The notes beneath the pieces are model-generated. The model saw nothing but the letters and a program-made list of their open reading frames with translations, made no database searches and was not told where the DNA came from. A stretch of 64,000 nt of DNA from Psychroflexus sp. MES1-P1E (GTDB lineage Bacteria; Bacteroidota; Bacteroidia; Flavobacteriales; Flavobacteriaceae). Each line of letters opens with the position of its first letter. The first letter of the stretch is position 1. Shown here in pieces: positions 45,829 through 54,899 of this stretch. The stretch covers positions 62,001 through 126,000 of the forward strand of contig NZ_PJBS01000348.1 of assembly GCF_002836055.1 (NCBI RefSeq). The letters run 5' to 3'. Both the position numbers and the translations under genes were made by a program.

Positions 45829-48531
45829 ATGGAAAGTTTTATAGCTCACGTGGTTTCTCAATTAAAGGATGTCAACTTAGATCATTGCCGGTTTGTCCTA
45901 CCCAGCCGAAGGGCTGCGCAAGCCTTTTCAAAAGAATTGTTGCAGAGAAATCAAGGCGAAAGCTTTATTGTTCCACCAATTCAAAGTATTGAAGAATTCA
46001 TCGAAGATGTTTCTGAAGTACAACTGATCAACAACTTGGAAACTTTATTTGAATTTTATAACGTCTATAAAGACTGTACAGACCCAAACCACCAAGAACC
46101 CATAGATCACGTTTACAATTGGGGTCAATCTATCATCCAAGATTTTAATGAAATAGACCGCTATCAAATAGATGCAAATCAGTTTTTTGGTAATATTAAA
46201 GCTATAAAAGATATTGAACATTGGTCAAAGTCCGATGTGAAAACAGATTTGGTCGAAAATTATATTGAATTTTGGGAGAGATTACCTAAGTATTACCATG
46301 AATTAAAGGCTAACTTAAAATCAAAAAATAAGGCCTACCAAGGTATGGCCTATCTTGAAGCTGTCAAAAACATCGAAGCTTATTCCAAAAACTCTTCAAG
46401 GAACTTTTATTTACTAGGCTTCAACGCCCTAAATACCTGCGAAGAAGTCATCTTTCAAACTATTATTGACCAAAATAGGGGAAAGGTTTTTTGGGATATC
46501 GACAATTATCTTTATGATAACCACATTGCTGGCATGTTTCTAAGACACTATTCAAAAACGTGGCCCTACTATTCTCGTGAAAGCTTGGTGCCCTCAACTA
46601 ATTCCTACCTAAATAAAAAAGAAATAAATGTCTATGGAGTTCCTAAAAAAATAGGACAAGCAAAACTTGTAGGTGACCTTCTATCCAAAATGAGTGAAGG
46701 TGAGCTTAATGAAACCGCTTTGATTTTAGGAGATGAAACATTATTACAACCTATCCTCAATTCACTCCCAGACAATATAAAAAAAGTGAACGTCACCATG
46801 GGATTGCCATTACACCAGACCAATATGGTATCCTTTTTTGAAGTCTTATTCAAAATAAGGTCCCAAAACGAAGATCGATTATATTTTAAAACGCTGTTGG
46901 AGCTAAGTGGACATCCTGTCCTTAGAAAATCATATCAAAAAGAGCTCCGATCTATTGAGACCCGAATACATAAAAACAACATTATTTTTCAATCTAAAGA
47001 GGACTTTTTAAAATCTTGCTGGTCTTTTGATTCTGATTTGATACTGATTTTCAAACTTAGTATTTTCATAAAAGATTGCTCTGTTGATGAATTTCTTACA
47101 AATTGCCTAAAAATCATTGAGATTTTGAAACCAAATTTTTCCTCTGATGTCCTTCAACTGGAATATCTATTTGGGTTTAAAAAACTTTTTACAAAATTAA
47201 AGAATTTGATGGAGTCTTCAGAGTTAGTCAAAGACTTCAAGGTATTTCACCTCATTTATATGGACATATTGTCTTCTGAAACCCTAGATTTTGAAGGGTC
47301 GCCATACGAGGGGCTGCAAATAATGGGAATGCTGGAAAGTCGAGTATTAGATTTCAAAAACGTTATTATTACCTCTTTAAATGAAGGTGTTTTACCTTCT
47401 GGAAAATCTCAAAATAGCTTTATTCCATTTGATCTGAAAAAGGCTTACAACCTCCCTACTTACAAAGAAAAAGATGCTATTTATGCTTACCACTTTTTTA
47501 GGCTTATACAACGCTCTAGTCACTGTCACTTTATTTATAATAATGCAACTTCAGGAATTGAAAAAGCGGAAAAAAGTCGGTTTCTGACCCAATTGGAGAT
47601 TTTTAAAGCCCCTCAACATTCGGTGAAGAACCACACTGCAGTTTCCAACACACAGCAAAGGAAAACCATTCTGAAAGAGGTTCGTAAAACGCCTCCAATG
47701 ATAGAAAAATTGGAGTCACTTTTTCAATATGGCATTTCTCCATCTGCGCTTGCGGCTTACATCAGGAATCCCATTGACTTTTATCGCAGGTATGTTTTGG
47801 ACATTAAAGAAGTAGACCATATCGAAGAAGATATTTCTTTCAGGGCACATGGAACTGTTATTCATGATTGTCTGGATTTTTTATATAGCAATTATAAGGG
47901 TAAGCTCCTCGACTCTAGTGATATTGACTGGATGCTTAAAGAATACCCTAACGTTATCAAGACTTTATTTGAAAAGAAGTTTCCTAAAGAAGCTCTCCAA
48001 AATGGCAAAAATCTAATTGATTTTAAAATTGCTAAACAACAAATCAAGCGTTTTTTAGTTCAAGAAAAAGAGGTTGTAAAGTCAAATCAAGTAGTAATTT
48101 TAGAACTAGAGAATATAGCTGAAAAATCAATTACTATTGACGATATCGATTTTTCGATTAAATTGAAAGGAACGGTAGATAGAATAGATTTGTGCAACAA
48201 CCAACTGAGAATTATCGATTATAAAACGGGGAGAGTTGTGAGTAATGATCTGAAAATTGCTGAAAATTGGACTGATTTTATAGAGGACTATAAATATTCT
48301 AAAGCCTTTCAAGTCTTGTTTTATTCTTTACTGAAAGAAGAAGACTTGGGAGAAAATGGAATGGCAGGAATCATTTCGTTAAGGAATTTAAAATCCGGAT
48401 TTATGACGTGTTCTCAAACCAAAACAAATTTAAACTTGAAAGCACTTCTTCCAGATTTTAAAATTCAATTAAAATCTTTAATTTTGGAGATCTTAGATCC
48501 AGAAATCCCATTTAAAGAAAAACTTGTTTAA
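45829..48531 (+). CDS. PD-(D/E)xK nuclease, AddB-like
   Basis: A 900-residue protein. The N-terminal half has an inactivated helicase-like fold (RFVLPSRRAAQAFSKEL replaces a Walker A). The C-terminus (about 640-900) is a RecB-like nuclease: SPSALAAYIRNPIDFY, RAHGTVIHDCLDFLY, LKGTVDRID and IIDYKTGR. AddB-type Fe-S cysteine clusters are not evident. It should pair with the AddA-like protein at 39955 to form a two-nuclease break-processing complex. recJ lies 12 bp downstream, so nuclease genes are grouped. Confidence 0.88.
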   Translation: MESFIAHVVSQLKDVNLDHCRFVLPSRRAAQAFSKELLQRNQGESFIVPPIQSIEEFIEDVSEVQLINNLETLFEFYNVYKDCTDPNHQEPIDHVYNWGQSIIQDFNEIDRYQIDANQFFGNIKAIKDIEHWSKSDVKTDLVENYIEFWERLPKYYHELKANLKSKNKAYQGMAYLEAVKNIEAYSKNSSRNFYLLGFNALNTCEEVIFQTIIDQNRGKVFWDIDNYLYDNHIAGMFLRHYSKTWPYYSRESLVPSTNSYLNKKEINVYGVPKKIGQAKLVGDLLSKMSEGELNETALILGDETLLQPILNSLPDNIKKVNVTMGLPLHQTNMVSFFEVLFKIRSQNEDRLYFKTLLELSGHPVLRKSYQKELRSIETRIHKNNIIFQSKEDFLKSCWSFDSDLILIFKLSIFIKDCSVDEFLTNCLKIIEILKPNFSSDVLQLEYLFGFKKLFTKLKNLMESSELVKDFKVFHLIYMDILSSETLDFEGSPYEGLQIMGMLESRVLDFKNVIITSLNEGVLPSGKSQNSFIPFDLKKAYNLPTYKEKDAIYAYHFFRLIQRSSHCHFIYNNATSGIEKAEKSRFLTQLEIFKAPQHSVKNHTAVSNTQQRKTILKEVRKTPPMIEKLESLFQYGISPSALAAYIRNPIDFYRRYVLDIKEVDHIEEDISFRAHGTVIHDCLDFLYSNYKGKLLDSSDIDWMLKEYPNVIKTLFEKKFPKEALQNGKNLIDFKIAKQQIKRFLVQEKEVVKSNQVVILELENIAEKSITIDDIDFSIKLKGTVDRIDLCNNQLRIIDYKTGRVVSNDLKIAENWTDFIEDYKYSKAFQVLFYSLLKEEDLGENGMAGIISLRNLKSGFMTCSQTKTNLNLKALLPDFKIQLKSLILEILDPEIPFKEKLV

Positions 48532-48543
48532 TCGAAATCTATC

Positions 48544-50238
48544 ATGCGTTGGACTGTAACTCAAGAAGCTGATATTCAAAAAGCTGAACACCTTCAGAAA
48601 GCTATTGGTGTAAGTCTGCCCATAGCAGAACTTCTCATTAAAAGAGGCGTCGAAACTTTTGAAAAAGCCAAAACCTTTTTTAGACCTAGTTTGGACGATC
48701 TCCACGATCCCTTTCTAATGAAAGGCATGGAAAAAGCAACTTCACATATTTTAGAAACCTTAGAAAGCAATAAACCTGTTATGGTATTTGGTGACTACGA
48801 TGTGGATGGGACTACTAGCGTGGCTTTAATGACTACTTATCTCAAAAAGTTAGGGTTTGATGTCGTTAGCTATATACCAGATAGATACGATGAGGGTTAT
48901 GGTATTTCATATCAAGGAATCGATTGTGCCAAAGCACAAGGAATAGACCTAATCATTGCCTTAGACTGCGGTATAAAAGCTATTGATAAAATTGATTATG
49001 CGAAATCGATAGGCGTAAATTTCATTATCTGTGACCACCATAGACCAGGAGTAAGTATTCCAGATGCTATAGCTGTATTGGATCCAAAACAAACTGATTG
49101 TCACTATCCTTTCGATGAATTATGCGGTTGCGGAGTAGGCTTTAAACTCGTCCAGGCTCTACAAACGAAGCTCGATAGACCACAACAAGAAATCTATACT
49201 TATTTGGATCTTGTGGCTACGGCAATAGGTTCTGATATTGTCCCCATAACTGGAGAGAACAGAGTCCTCGCTCATTTTGGACTAAAACTCATTAACTCAA
49301 GAAAACGCCCTGCTTTTAAAGCTATTTTAGAAAACACAAAGAAAAGAGAACTGACTATTACCGATGTTGTTTTTATGATTGGTCCTCGCATAAATGCTGC
49401 AGGAAGGATGAAGCACGGTCTTTTAGCTACAGAACTCCTGTGTGAAACCGATTACGAAAAAGTGAAAGTCTTGGCTAAAGACATTGAGTTATACAACTCT
49501 AACCGCAAAGAGACAGACAAGTCGATTACCAAAGAGGCTCTCGATATGATTAAGGAGCAAAAGGAAGAAGGAAGAAGTACCACAGTCGTTTATCAACCTC
49601 ATTGGCACAAAGGAGTGATTGGTATCGTCGCTTCAAGGCTCACTGAAACTTATTACAGGCCTACATTAGTATTCACAAAAAGTGGAGAAAAGTTAGCGGC
49701 CTCCGCTAGATCTGTAAAAGGTTTCGATGTTTATGATGCTTTAGAAAGCTCATCTGAGTTTATTGAGCAGTTTGGTGGACATAAGTATGCTGCTGGTTTA
49801 ACTTTGGAAGAGAAACATTTTGAAAATTTTAAAAGAAAATTTGAAGATGTCGTTAAATCAACTATAGATCCTCAGCTTCTAATTCCAGAAATTTTATATG
49901 ATTCTGAAATCACTTTTAAAGATATTACTCCTAAACTTATAAGAATCCTCAAGCAGTTTGCCCCTTTTGGACCAAGAAATATGAAACCCACTTTTGTGTC
50001 TAGAAATGTATCAACAACAGGTTTTGTAAAGACCTTGGGAGAAGACGGCCTACATCTAAAAACCAATTTAACGCAAAGCGAAACTGTGTTTACAGCGATA
50101 GGGTTTGGACTGGGAGATAAAAAAGATCTGATGAAAGAAGATGAAAAGTTTGATATTGTATATACTATAGAAGAGAATGAGTGGGATGGAAACGTCACAT
50201 TACAACTGAATCTAAAGGATATAAAAAAACCAAGTTAG
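48544..50238 (+). CDS. recJ: Single-stranded-DNA-specific exonuclease RecJ
   Basis: A 564-residue DHH-family nuclease. Motifs are GDYDVDGTT (83-91), ALDCGIKA, ICDHHRPG and a DHHA1-type domain (GRMKHGLLA, EQFGGHKYAAGL). It degrades ssDNA 5' to 3' in RecFOR recombination, base-excision and mismatch repair. Length is typical. It sits 12 bp after the AddB-like gene and 43 bp before a LysE transporter. Confidence 0.96.
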   Translation: MRWTVTQEADIQKAEHLQKAIGVSLPIAELLIKRGVETFEKAKTFFRPSLDDLHDPFLMKGMEKATSHILETLESNKPVMVFGDYDVDGTTSVALMTTYLKKLGFDVVSYIPDRYDEGYGISYQGIDCAKAQGIDLIIALDCGIKAIDKIDYAKSIGVNFIICDHHRPGVSIPDAIAVLDPKQTDCHYPFDELCGCGVGFKLVQALQTKLDRPQQEIYTYLDLVATAIGSDIVPITGENRVLAHFGLKLINSRKRPAFKAILENTKKRELTITDVVFMIGPRINAAGRMKHGLLATELLCETDYEKVKVLAKDIELYNSNRKETDKSITKEALDMIKEQKEEGRSTTVVYQPHWHKGVIGIVASRLTETYYRPTLVFTKSGEKLAASARSVKGFDVYDALESSSEFIEQFGGHKYAAGLTLEEKHFENFKRKFEDVVKSTIDPQLLIPEILYDSEITFKDITPKLIRILKQFAPFGPRNMKPTFVSRNVSTTGFVKTLGEDGLHLKTNLTQSETVFTAIGFGLGDKKDLMKEDEKFDIVYTIEENEWDGNVTLQLNLKDIKKPS

Positions 50239-50281
50239 CAGCAATTTACTAACTTTGAAATAACTTTATAGATCTAACTAA

Positions 50282-50974
50282 ATGTTGCAAGATATACTTT
50301 CAGGAATCCCTTTGGGGGTTTTTTTAGCCTTCATGGTTGGTCCTGCTTTTTTTATTCTTTTAGAGACTGCAGCCATAAGGGGCTTTAAAGCCGCTTTCAC
50401 CTTTGATATAGGTGTTATACTTGCAGATATTGTTTTTATATTTATCGCTTATTTTAGCACAAATCAATTACTTCGCAGCATAAAAGATGACCCTGGCCTG
50501 TTTATATTTGGAGGAGGTGTATTAACTATTTACGGTCTTATCGCTTACATAAAAGCTAAAAATGCCACCTATACCAATGCCGATTTTGAAGTCCAAAAGC
50601 TGAAGCGCAAAGACTACCTTGGAATTGTCGCTAAAGGGTTTTTGATTAATTTTATCAACATAGGGGTTTTAGGATTTTGGCTAGGACTACTTATCATATT
50701 CGGCCCCTCTTTAGAAATGAAAGCATCAAGACTAGTTATTTTCTTTACAAGTATAATTGTGACGTATTTACTCGTTGATGTCTTAAAAATACTACTAGCT
50801 AAAAAACTGAATAATAAACTTACTCCTAGGCGAATCACATTATTTAAAAAGGGAATCAGTTTTCTGTTAATCATATTTGGATTGATTTTGATTCTGAGAG
50901 GTCTCATTCCAAAGGAGATAGAAAAGATTGAAAAAGATTTAGAAAATGTTTCTTACAAGGTCGATAACCTTTAG
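50282..50974 (+). CDS. LysE family amino-acid/metabolite exporter
   Basis: A 230-residue inner-membrane protein with six hydrophobic segments. The N-terminal GIPLGVFLAFMVGPAFFILLETA is the LysE/RhtB signature. The family exports amino acids or related small molecules; the substrate is not predictable. It follows recJ and is closed by a terminator. Confidence 0.9.
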   Translation: MLQDILSGIPLGVFLAFMVGPAFFILLETAAIRGFKAAFTFDIGVILADIVFIFIAYFSTNQLLRSIKDDPGLFIFGGGVLTIYGLIAYIKAKNATYTNADFEVQKLKRKDYLGIVAKGFLINFINIGVLGFWLGLLIIFGPSLEMKASRLVIFFTSIIVTYLLVDVLKILLAKKLNNKLTPRRITLFKKGISFLLIIFGLILILRGLIPKEIEKIEKDLENVSYKVDNL

Positions 50975-50978
50975 ATGT

Positions 50979-51008
50979 AAAAAAGCCCACTATTTTTTGG
51001 GCTTTTTA
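50979..51008 (+). terminator. Intrinsic terminator after lysE, possibly shared with tRNA-Cys
   Basis: AAAAAGCCC (50980-50988) pairs with GGGCTTTTT (50999-51007), with an AT-rich loop. T-runs on both sides may also stop the minus-strand tRNA-Cys transcript. Confidence 0.8.
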
Positions 51009-51020
51009 GTTAGTTAGGAG

Positions 51021-51091
51021 AGGTGTCGAGCGGATTCGAACCGCTGTAGATGGTTTTGCAGACCACTGCCTAGCCACTCGGCCACGACACC
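51021..51091 (-). tRNA. tRNA-Cys (anticodon GCA)
   Basis: A 71-nt cloverleaf on the minus strand. Acceptor GGTGTCG/CGACACC is perfect. The D arm is GGCCGAGTGGCTAGGC, the anticodon loop CTGCAAA (GCA), and the T arm AGCGG TTCGAAT CCGCT. The discriminator base is U73, an identity element of tRNA-Cys. The 3' CCA is not encoded. Confidence 0.97.
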
Positions 51092-51105
51092 TTTTTTGAG
51101 AAGTG

Positions 51106-51134
51106 CAAATTTAAGAATTTTTTTTTATCCCCAA
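51106..51134 (-). promoter_or_regulatory. Promoter of tRNA-Cys
   Basis: TAAATTTG (51106-51113) matches TAnnTTTG, and TTG (51132-51134) lies 18 bp upstream on the minus strand. The box is 14 bp before the mature tRNA 5' end. Confidence 0.6.
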
Positions 51135-51154
51135 TGCTAATCTATGAATTAGAT

Positions 51155-51514
51155 TTAACCTCTTTTTTTAGATAAAGTAATGTTGACATCCTCCACATCA
51201 CCTCCCAATGGAGGATTTAGTTTAGCAACTTTAACTTTTGCCTTTTTCACTATTTCGAGTTCAGCGAAGATTCTATCTAAAATACGCTTAGCGACATGCT
51301 CCAGAAGTTTGGAGGCTGTAGCCATTTCTTCTTTTACAATTTTATTGAGATGAACATAGTCTACTGTATCAGATAGCTCATCGGATTCCGCTGATATATC
51401 TAGGTTTGCATCAACGCTTATATCCACTCTATAATCACTTCCTATTTTAGTTTCTTCTGGTAAACACCCGTGGTAAGCATAAACTCTTATGTTGTTTAAA
51501 TTAATTGTATCCAA
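51155..51514 (-). CDS. folB: Dihydroneopterin aldolase
   Basis: A 119-residue enzyme that cleaves 7,8-dihydroneopterin to 6-hydroxymethyl-dihydropterin plus glycolaldehyde in folate synthesis. Family features: INLNNIRVYAYHGCLPEE, VDYVHLNKIVKEEM, LLEHVAKRIL and KLNPPLGGDVEDV. Start is TTG (51512-51514), giving the normal N-terminus MDTINLNN; no ATG fits. It is preceded by a -7 box 13 bp upstream. Confidence 0.94.
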   Translation of the reverse strand: MDTINLNNIRVYAYHGCLPEETKIGSDYRVDISVDANLDISAESDELSDTVDYVHLNKIVKEEMATASKLLEHVAKRILDRIFAELEIVKKAKVKVAKLNPPLGGDVEDVNITLSKKRG

Positions 51515-51527
51515 ATGTTTTTTGAAG

Positions 51528-51535
51528 CAAAGATA
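51528..51535 (-). promoter_or_regulatory. -7 promoter box of folB
   Basis: Minus-strand TATCTTTG matches TAnnTTTG, 13 bp before the TTG start, implying a very short leader. No -33 TTG at ideal spacing. Confidence 0.4.
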
Positions 51536-51670
51536 ACGCTGCTTTCAATTTATCTAAACTTTAAACGTACATAGTTTCATAAATATTATTATAATTTTAA
51601 CAATTTTATAACAAGCTACTCTGTAACGTTTATGCCATCTATAAGTCTTAGAAGAAGTAACTACTGAATT

Positions 51671-52372
51671 ATGATAGAAATTAAAGATTTGCATAAGTCC
51701 TATAAAATGGGAAAGAATTCTCTTCATGTGTTGAAGGGGATTAATTTTAACGTAGAAGAAGGAGAATTAGTTGCGATCATGGGATCTTCTGGATCTGGTA
51801 AGTCTACTCTTCTTAACATTCTTGGAATGCTAGATGAAGCAGACCAAGGATCATATACGTTAGACGGTGTGCCAATTAAAAATCTTAATGAGAAGCTTGC
51901 CGCTCAATATAGAAATAAGTTTTTAGGGTTTATTTTTCAGTCTTTCAACTTAATCAATTACAAGTCTGCTATAGACAATGTCGCTCTTCCTTTGTTCTAC
52001 CAAGGTATGAAAAGAGCTAAACGGATGGAAAGGTCTATGGCTTATCTTGAAAAAGTAGGCCTTGCAGATTGGGCTACTCATAAGCCTAATGAATTGTCGG
52101 GAGGACAAAAACAAAGAGTTGCCATTGCAAGAGCATTGGCGAGTAATCCAAAAGTTCTACTTGCGGATGAACTAACCGGAGCTTTAGATTCGAAAACATC
52201 CTATGAAATTATGGATTTAATCCAAAAAATAAACGATGAAGGCAGGACTGTTTTAATAGTCACTCACGAGAAAGATATCGCTCAAATGACTAAGCGAATA
52301 GTGAACCTAAAAGATGGTGTCATTATAGAGGATAAAAAAATAACCCAAGTAAGAGCAATGCAAAATGTTTAG
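51671..52372 (+). CDS. MacB-type ABC transporter ATP-binding protein
   Basis: A 233-residue ATPase. Walker A is GSSGSGKST, signature LSGGQKQRVAIARAL, Walker B VLLADELTG and switch His THEKD. The YNxALP-like stretch (AIDNVALPLFYQGMK) and LTGALDSKT place it in the MacB/LolD/FtsE group. It powers the two permeases that follow, its end overlapping the first by 8 bp. It is gene one of a five-gene exporter operon. Confidence 0.95.
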   Translation: MIEIKDLHKSYKMGKNSLHVLKGINFNVEEGELVAIMGSSGSGKSTLLNILGMLDEADQGSYTLDGVPIKNLNEKLAAQYRNKFLGFIFQSFNLINYKSAIDNVALPLFYQGMKRAKRMERSMAYLEKVGLADWATHKPNELSGGQKQRVAIARALASNPKVLLADELTGALDSKTSYEIMDLIQKINDEGRTVLIVTHEKDIAQMTKRIVNLKDGVIIEDKKITQVRAMQNV

Positions 52373-53609
52373 TTTAGAACGTTGGCAAGAGGTGTTTGAA
52401 ACCATTTCAAAAAATAAGTTAAGGACTTTTCTTACCGGGGTTTCCGTTGGTTCGGGGATATTCATTTTAGTAGTGTTATTAGGTGTAAGTGAAGGGTTTC
52501 AAAATGGTGTTGAGAAACAATTTCAGGGTGATGCTGAGAATATTATCAATATTTATCCAGGTTCAACCAGTATTGCTTATGAAGGATTTAATAAAGATCG
52601 CCGCATCCAATTTACAAATGAAGACTATGCTTTGGTCAATAAAGAAACCGATCAAGAAATTGAATTTGCCTCTCCCTTATATCAGATTTTTGCTGGTTTA
52701 GTATCTTATGGGAATGAGTCTGGAAGTTATCGTGTAGAAGGCATTTTACCAGATTATCAATTTTTGGAGAAAGCAGACATTATAGAAGGGCGATTTATCA
52801 ACATCAACGATGTAAAGGCTAAAGAAAAGTATGCTATTATAGGTAACAGAGCCAAAAAAGACCTTTTTAAAGATAAGTCACCAATAGGAGAATATATAGA
52901 CGTAGCGGGACTTAATTTTAAAGTCATTGGGGTATTTACGGATCCAGGTGGGGATAGAGAAGAAACTAGAGTCTACGTTCCTATTTCAACAGCTCAAATT
53001 GTTTTTGGAGCGGGAACAGATATTAGATCTATGGGCTATACCCTTCCTAAAGAAGAGAATTATGACCTAGCTTTAAAGCAATCTAATGCTTTTGCAGCAC
53101 AGATCGAGCAAATGTTAAAATCTAAACTACAGATAGATCCTAAAGATGAAAGTGCTCTATTTATAAGCAATAATATAGTAAATACTAAAGAAATATATCT
53201 GCTGATAAATGCCATGAAAATATTTTTCTGGGGTGTTGGGATTGCCACCTTACTTGCTGGGATTATTGGAGTAAGTAATATTATGCTTATTATCGTAAAA
53301 GAACGTACCAAAGAAATTGGGATCAGAAAAGCTCTTGGAGCTGAACCCATCTCTATAGTGGGCATGATTTTACATGAATCTATATTTGTTACTTCTGTGT
53401 CTGGTCTATTTGGATTGATATTTGGTCTTGCCCTTTTAGAAATTGTAGGACCTTATATAGAGTTAGATTTTATTAGAAACCCAAGTGTAAACTTTAGTAT
53501 TGCGGTTTCCACATTGGTATTATTAATAGCAGCCGGAGCAATTGCTGGTTTCTTTCCTGCATGGAGAGGAGCAAGAATTAAAACGATTGATGCTTTAAGA
53601 GACGAATAA
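52365..53609 (+). CDS. MacB-type ABC permease (first of two)
   Basis: A 414-residue inner-membrane protein: TM1 (about 20-45), a large periplasmic MacB_PCD domain (about 50-250) and three C-terminal helices with the FtsX-like IMLIIVKERTKEIGIRKALGA motif. It overlaps the ATPase gene by 8 bp and precedes its paralogue by 1 bp, so the two probably form a heterodimer. It transmits ATP-driven movement to the periplasmic adaptor rather than moving the substrate through the membrane. Confidence 0.94.
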   Translation: MFSLERWQEVFETISKNKLRTFLTGVSVGSGIFILVVLLGVSEGFQNGVEKQFQGDAENIINIYPGSTSIAYEGFNKDRRIQFTNEDYALVNKETDQEIEFASPLYQIFAGLVSYGNESGSYRVEGILPDYQFLEKADIIEGRFININDVKAKEKYAIIGNRAKKDLFKDKSPIGEYIDVAGLNFKVIGVFTDPGGDREETRVYVPISTAQIVFGAGTDIRSMGYTLPKEENYDLALKQSNAFAAQIEQMLKSKLQIDPKDESALFISNNIVNTKEIYLLINAMKIFFWGVGIATLLAGIIGVSNIMLIIVKERTKEIGIRKALGAEPISIVGMILHESIFVTSVSGLFGLIFGLALLEIVGPYIELDFIRNPSVNFSIAVSTLVLLIAAGAIAGFFPAWRGARIKTIDALRDE

Positions 53610-53610
53610 T

Positions 53611-54870
53611 ATGTTTAATAGAGACAAGTGGAATGAAGTCATTGAGTCCTTAACGTCTAATTTATTTAGAACGATATTGACTGCCTTTGGAGTATTCTGG
53701 GGTATTTTCATTCTTGTGATTTTACTAGCTGCTGGGAATGGCCTAGAGAACGGAGTCAAACAGATATTTGATGGAATTTCTTCTAATTCCATGTTTATGT
53801 GGTCTCAGACGGTTTCAAAATCCTACAATGGCTTATCAAAAGGCCGTAGATATAATTTTGAGCTTAATGATGTTGCGGAAATTAAGAGAGAAGTTAATGG
53901 TCTAAAGTATGTCTCCCCAAGAAACCAGCTTGGAGGTTTTGGTGGAAATAATAATGTTGTAAGAGGCCTTAAAAGTGGTGCGTTCAATGTTTATGGAGAT
54001 TATCCAGATATCCAGTTTCAAGAGCCAATGAAAATCTTAAAAGGTAGATTTCTAAATCAGAATGATATTGAAAATAAGCGTAAAGTGGCAGTCATTGGGG
54101 AAGGCGTTATTAAAGGGCTCTATGATTTTGACGAAGATCCCATAGGAACTTATGTAAAAGTACAAGGGGTGAACTTTATGGTCATTGGCGTCTATAAAAA
54201 AAGAGGCTTTGGAGGAGGTAATGCAGAGGAAGACCAAAAGCAAATTTATGTTCCATTTACAGCCTATTCGCAAGCCTTTAATATGGGACAAAAAGTAGGT
54301 TGGATGGCTATCACCGCGGAGGATGATAATTCGATTACCAGACTAAAGTCACAAGTGTTTGAAATTATAAAAAGGAATCATGATATTGCTCCAGAGGATG
54401 ACAGAGCTATTGGAAATTTCGATTTATACGAGCAATATTCCAAAGTTTCTGGGCTTTTCATTGCTTTAAATGCTGTCGCCTATTTTGTAGGTATTCTTAT
54501 TTTACTTTCAGGTGTTATAGGAATTAGCAATATAATGCTTATCGTGGTGAAAGAAAGAACTAATGAAATTGGAGTTAGACGAGCCCTAGGAGCAACCCCT
54601 TGGCAAATAAGAGGACAGATTTTATTTGAATCTGTATTTTTAACTATTATTGCAGGTATGACGGGTATAATATTCGCAACTGGAGTGTTAGCGATAGTTA
54701 ATGCACTCCTGCCCAAAGGTGCAGATATCCCCTTTGCCAATCCTAGCGTAGATTTAGTAACCGTCTTTATAGCATTAAGTATACTCATCATCTCAGGTCT
54801 TTTAGCTGGATTTATTCCTGCTCAGAACGCAATACGTGTAAAACCTGTGGATGCCTTAAGAACCGAATAA
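53611..54870 (+). CDS. MacB-type ABC permease (second of two)
   Basis: A 419-residue paralogue of the previous gene with the same plan: one N-terminal helix, a periplasmic MacB_PCD domain and three C-terminal helices (IMLIVVKERTNEIGVRRALGA). The Gly-rich GGFGGNNN and GFGGGNAEEDQ stretches in the periplasmic part differ from its partner. Two separate permease genes instead of one homodimeric MacB are common in Bacteroidota. It is followed by the membrane-fusion protein after 29 bp. Confidence 0.94.
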   Translation: MFNRDKWNEVIESLTSNLFRTILTAFGVFWGIFILVILLAAGNGLENGVKQIFDGISSNSMFMWSQTVSKSYNGLSKGRRYNFELNDVAEIKREVNGLKYVSPRNQLGGFGGNNNVVRGLKSGAFNVYGDYPDIQFQEPMKILKGRFLNQNDIENKRKVAVIGEGVIKGLYDFDEDPIGTYVKVQGVNFMVIGVYKKRGFGGGNAEEDQKQIYVPFTAYSQAFNMGQKVGWMAITAEDDNSITRLKSQVFEIIKRNHDIAPEDDRAIGNFDLYEQYSKVSGLFIALNAVAYFVGILILLSGVIGISNIMLIVVKERTNEIGVRRALGATPWQIRGQILFESVFLTIIAGMTGIIFATGVLAIVNALLPKGADIPFANPSVDLVTVFIALSILIISGLLAGFIPAQNAIRVKPVDALRTE

Positions 54871-54899
54871 AAAATAAACTTACCTAATAGTATTTAAAC

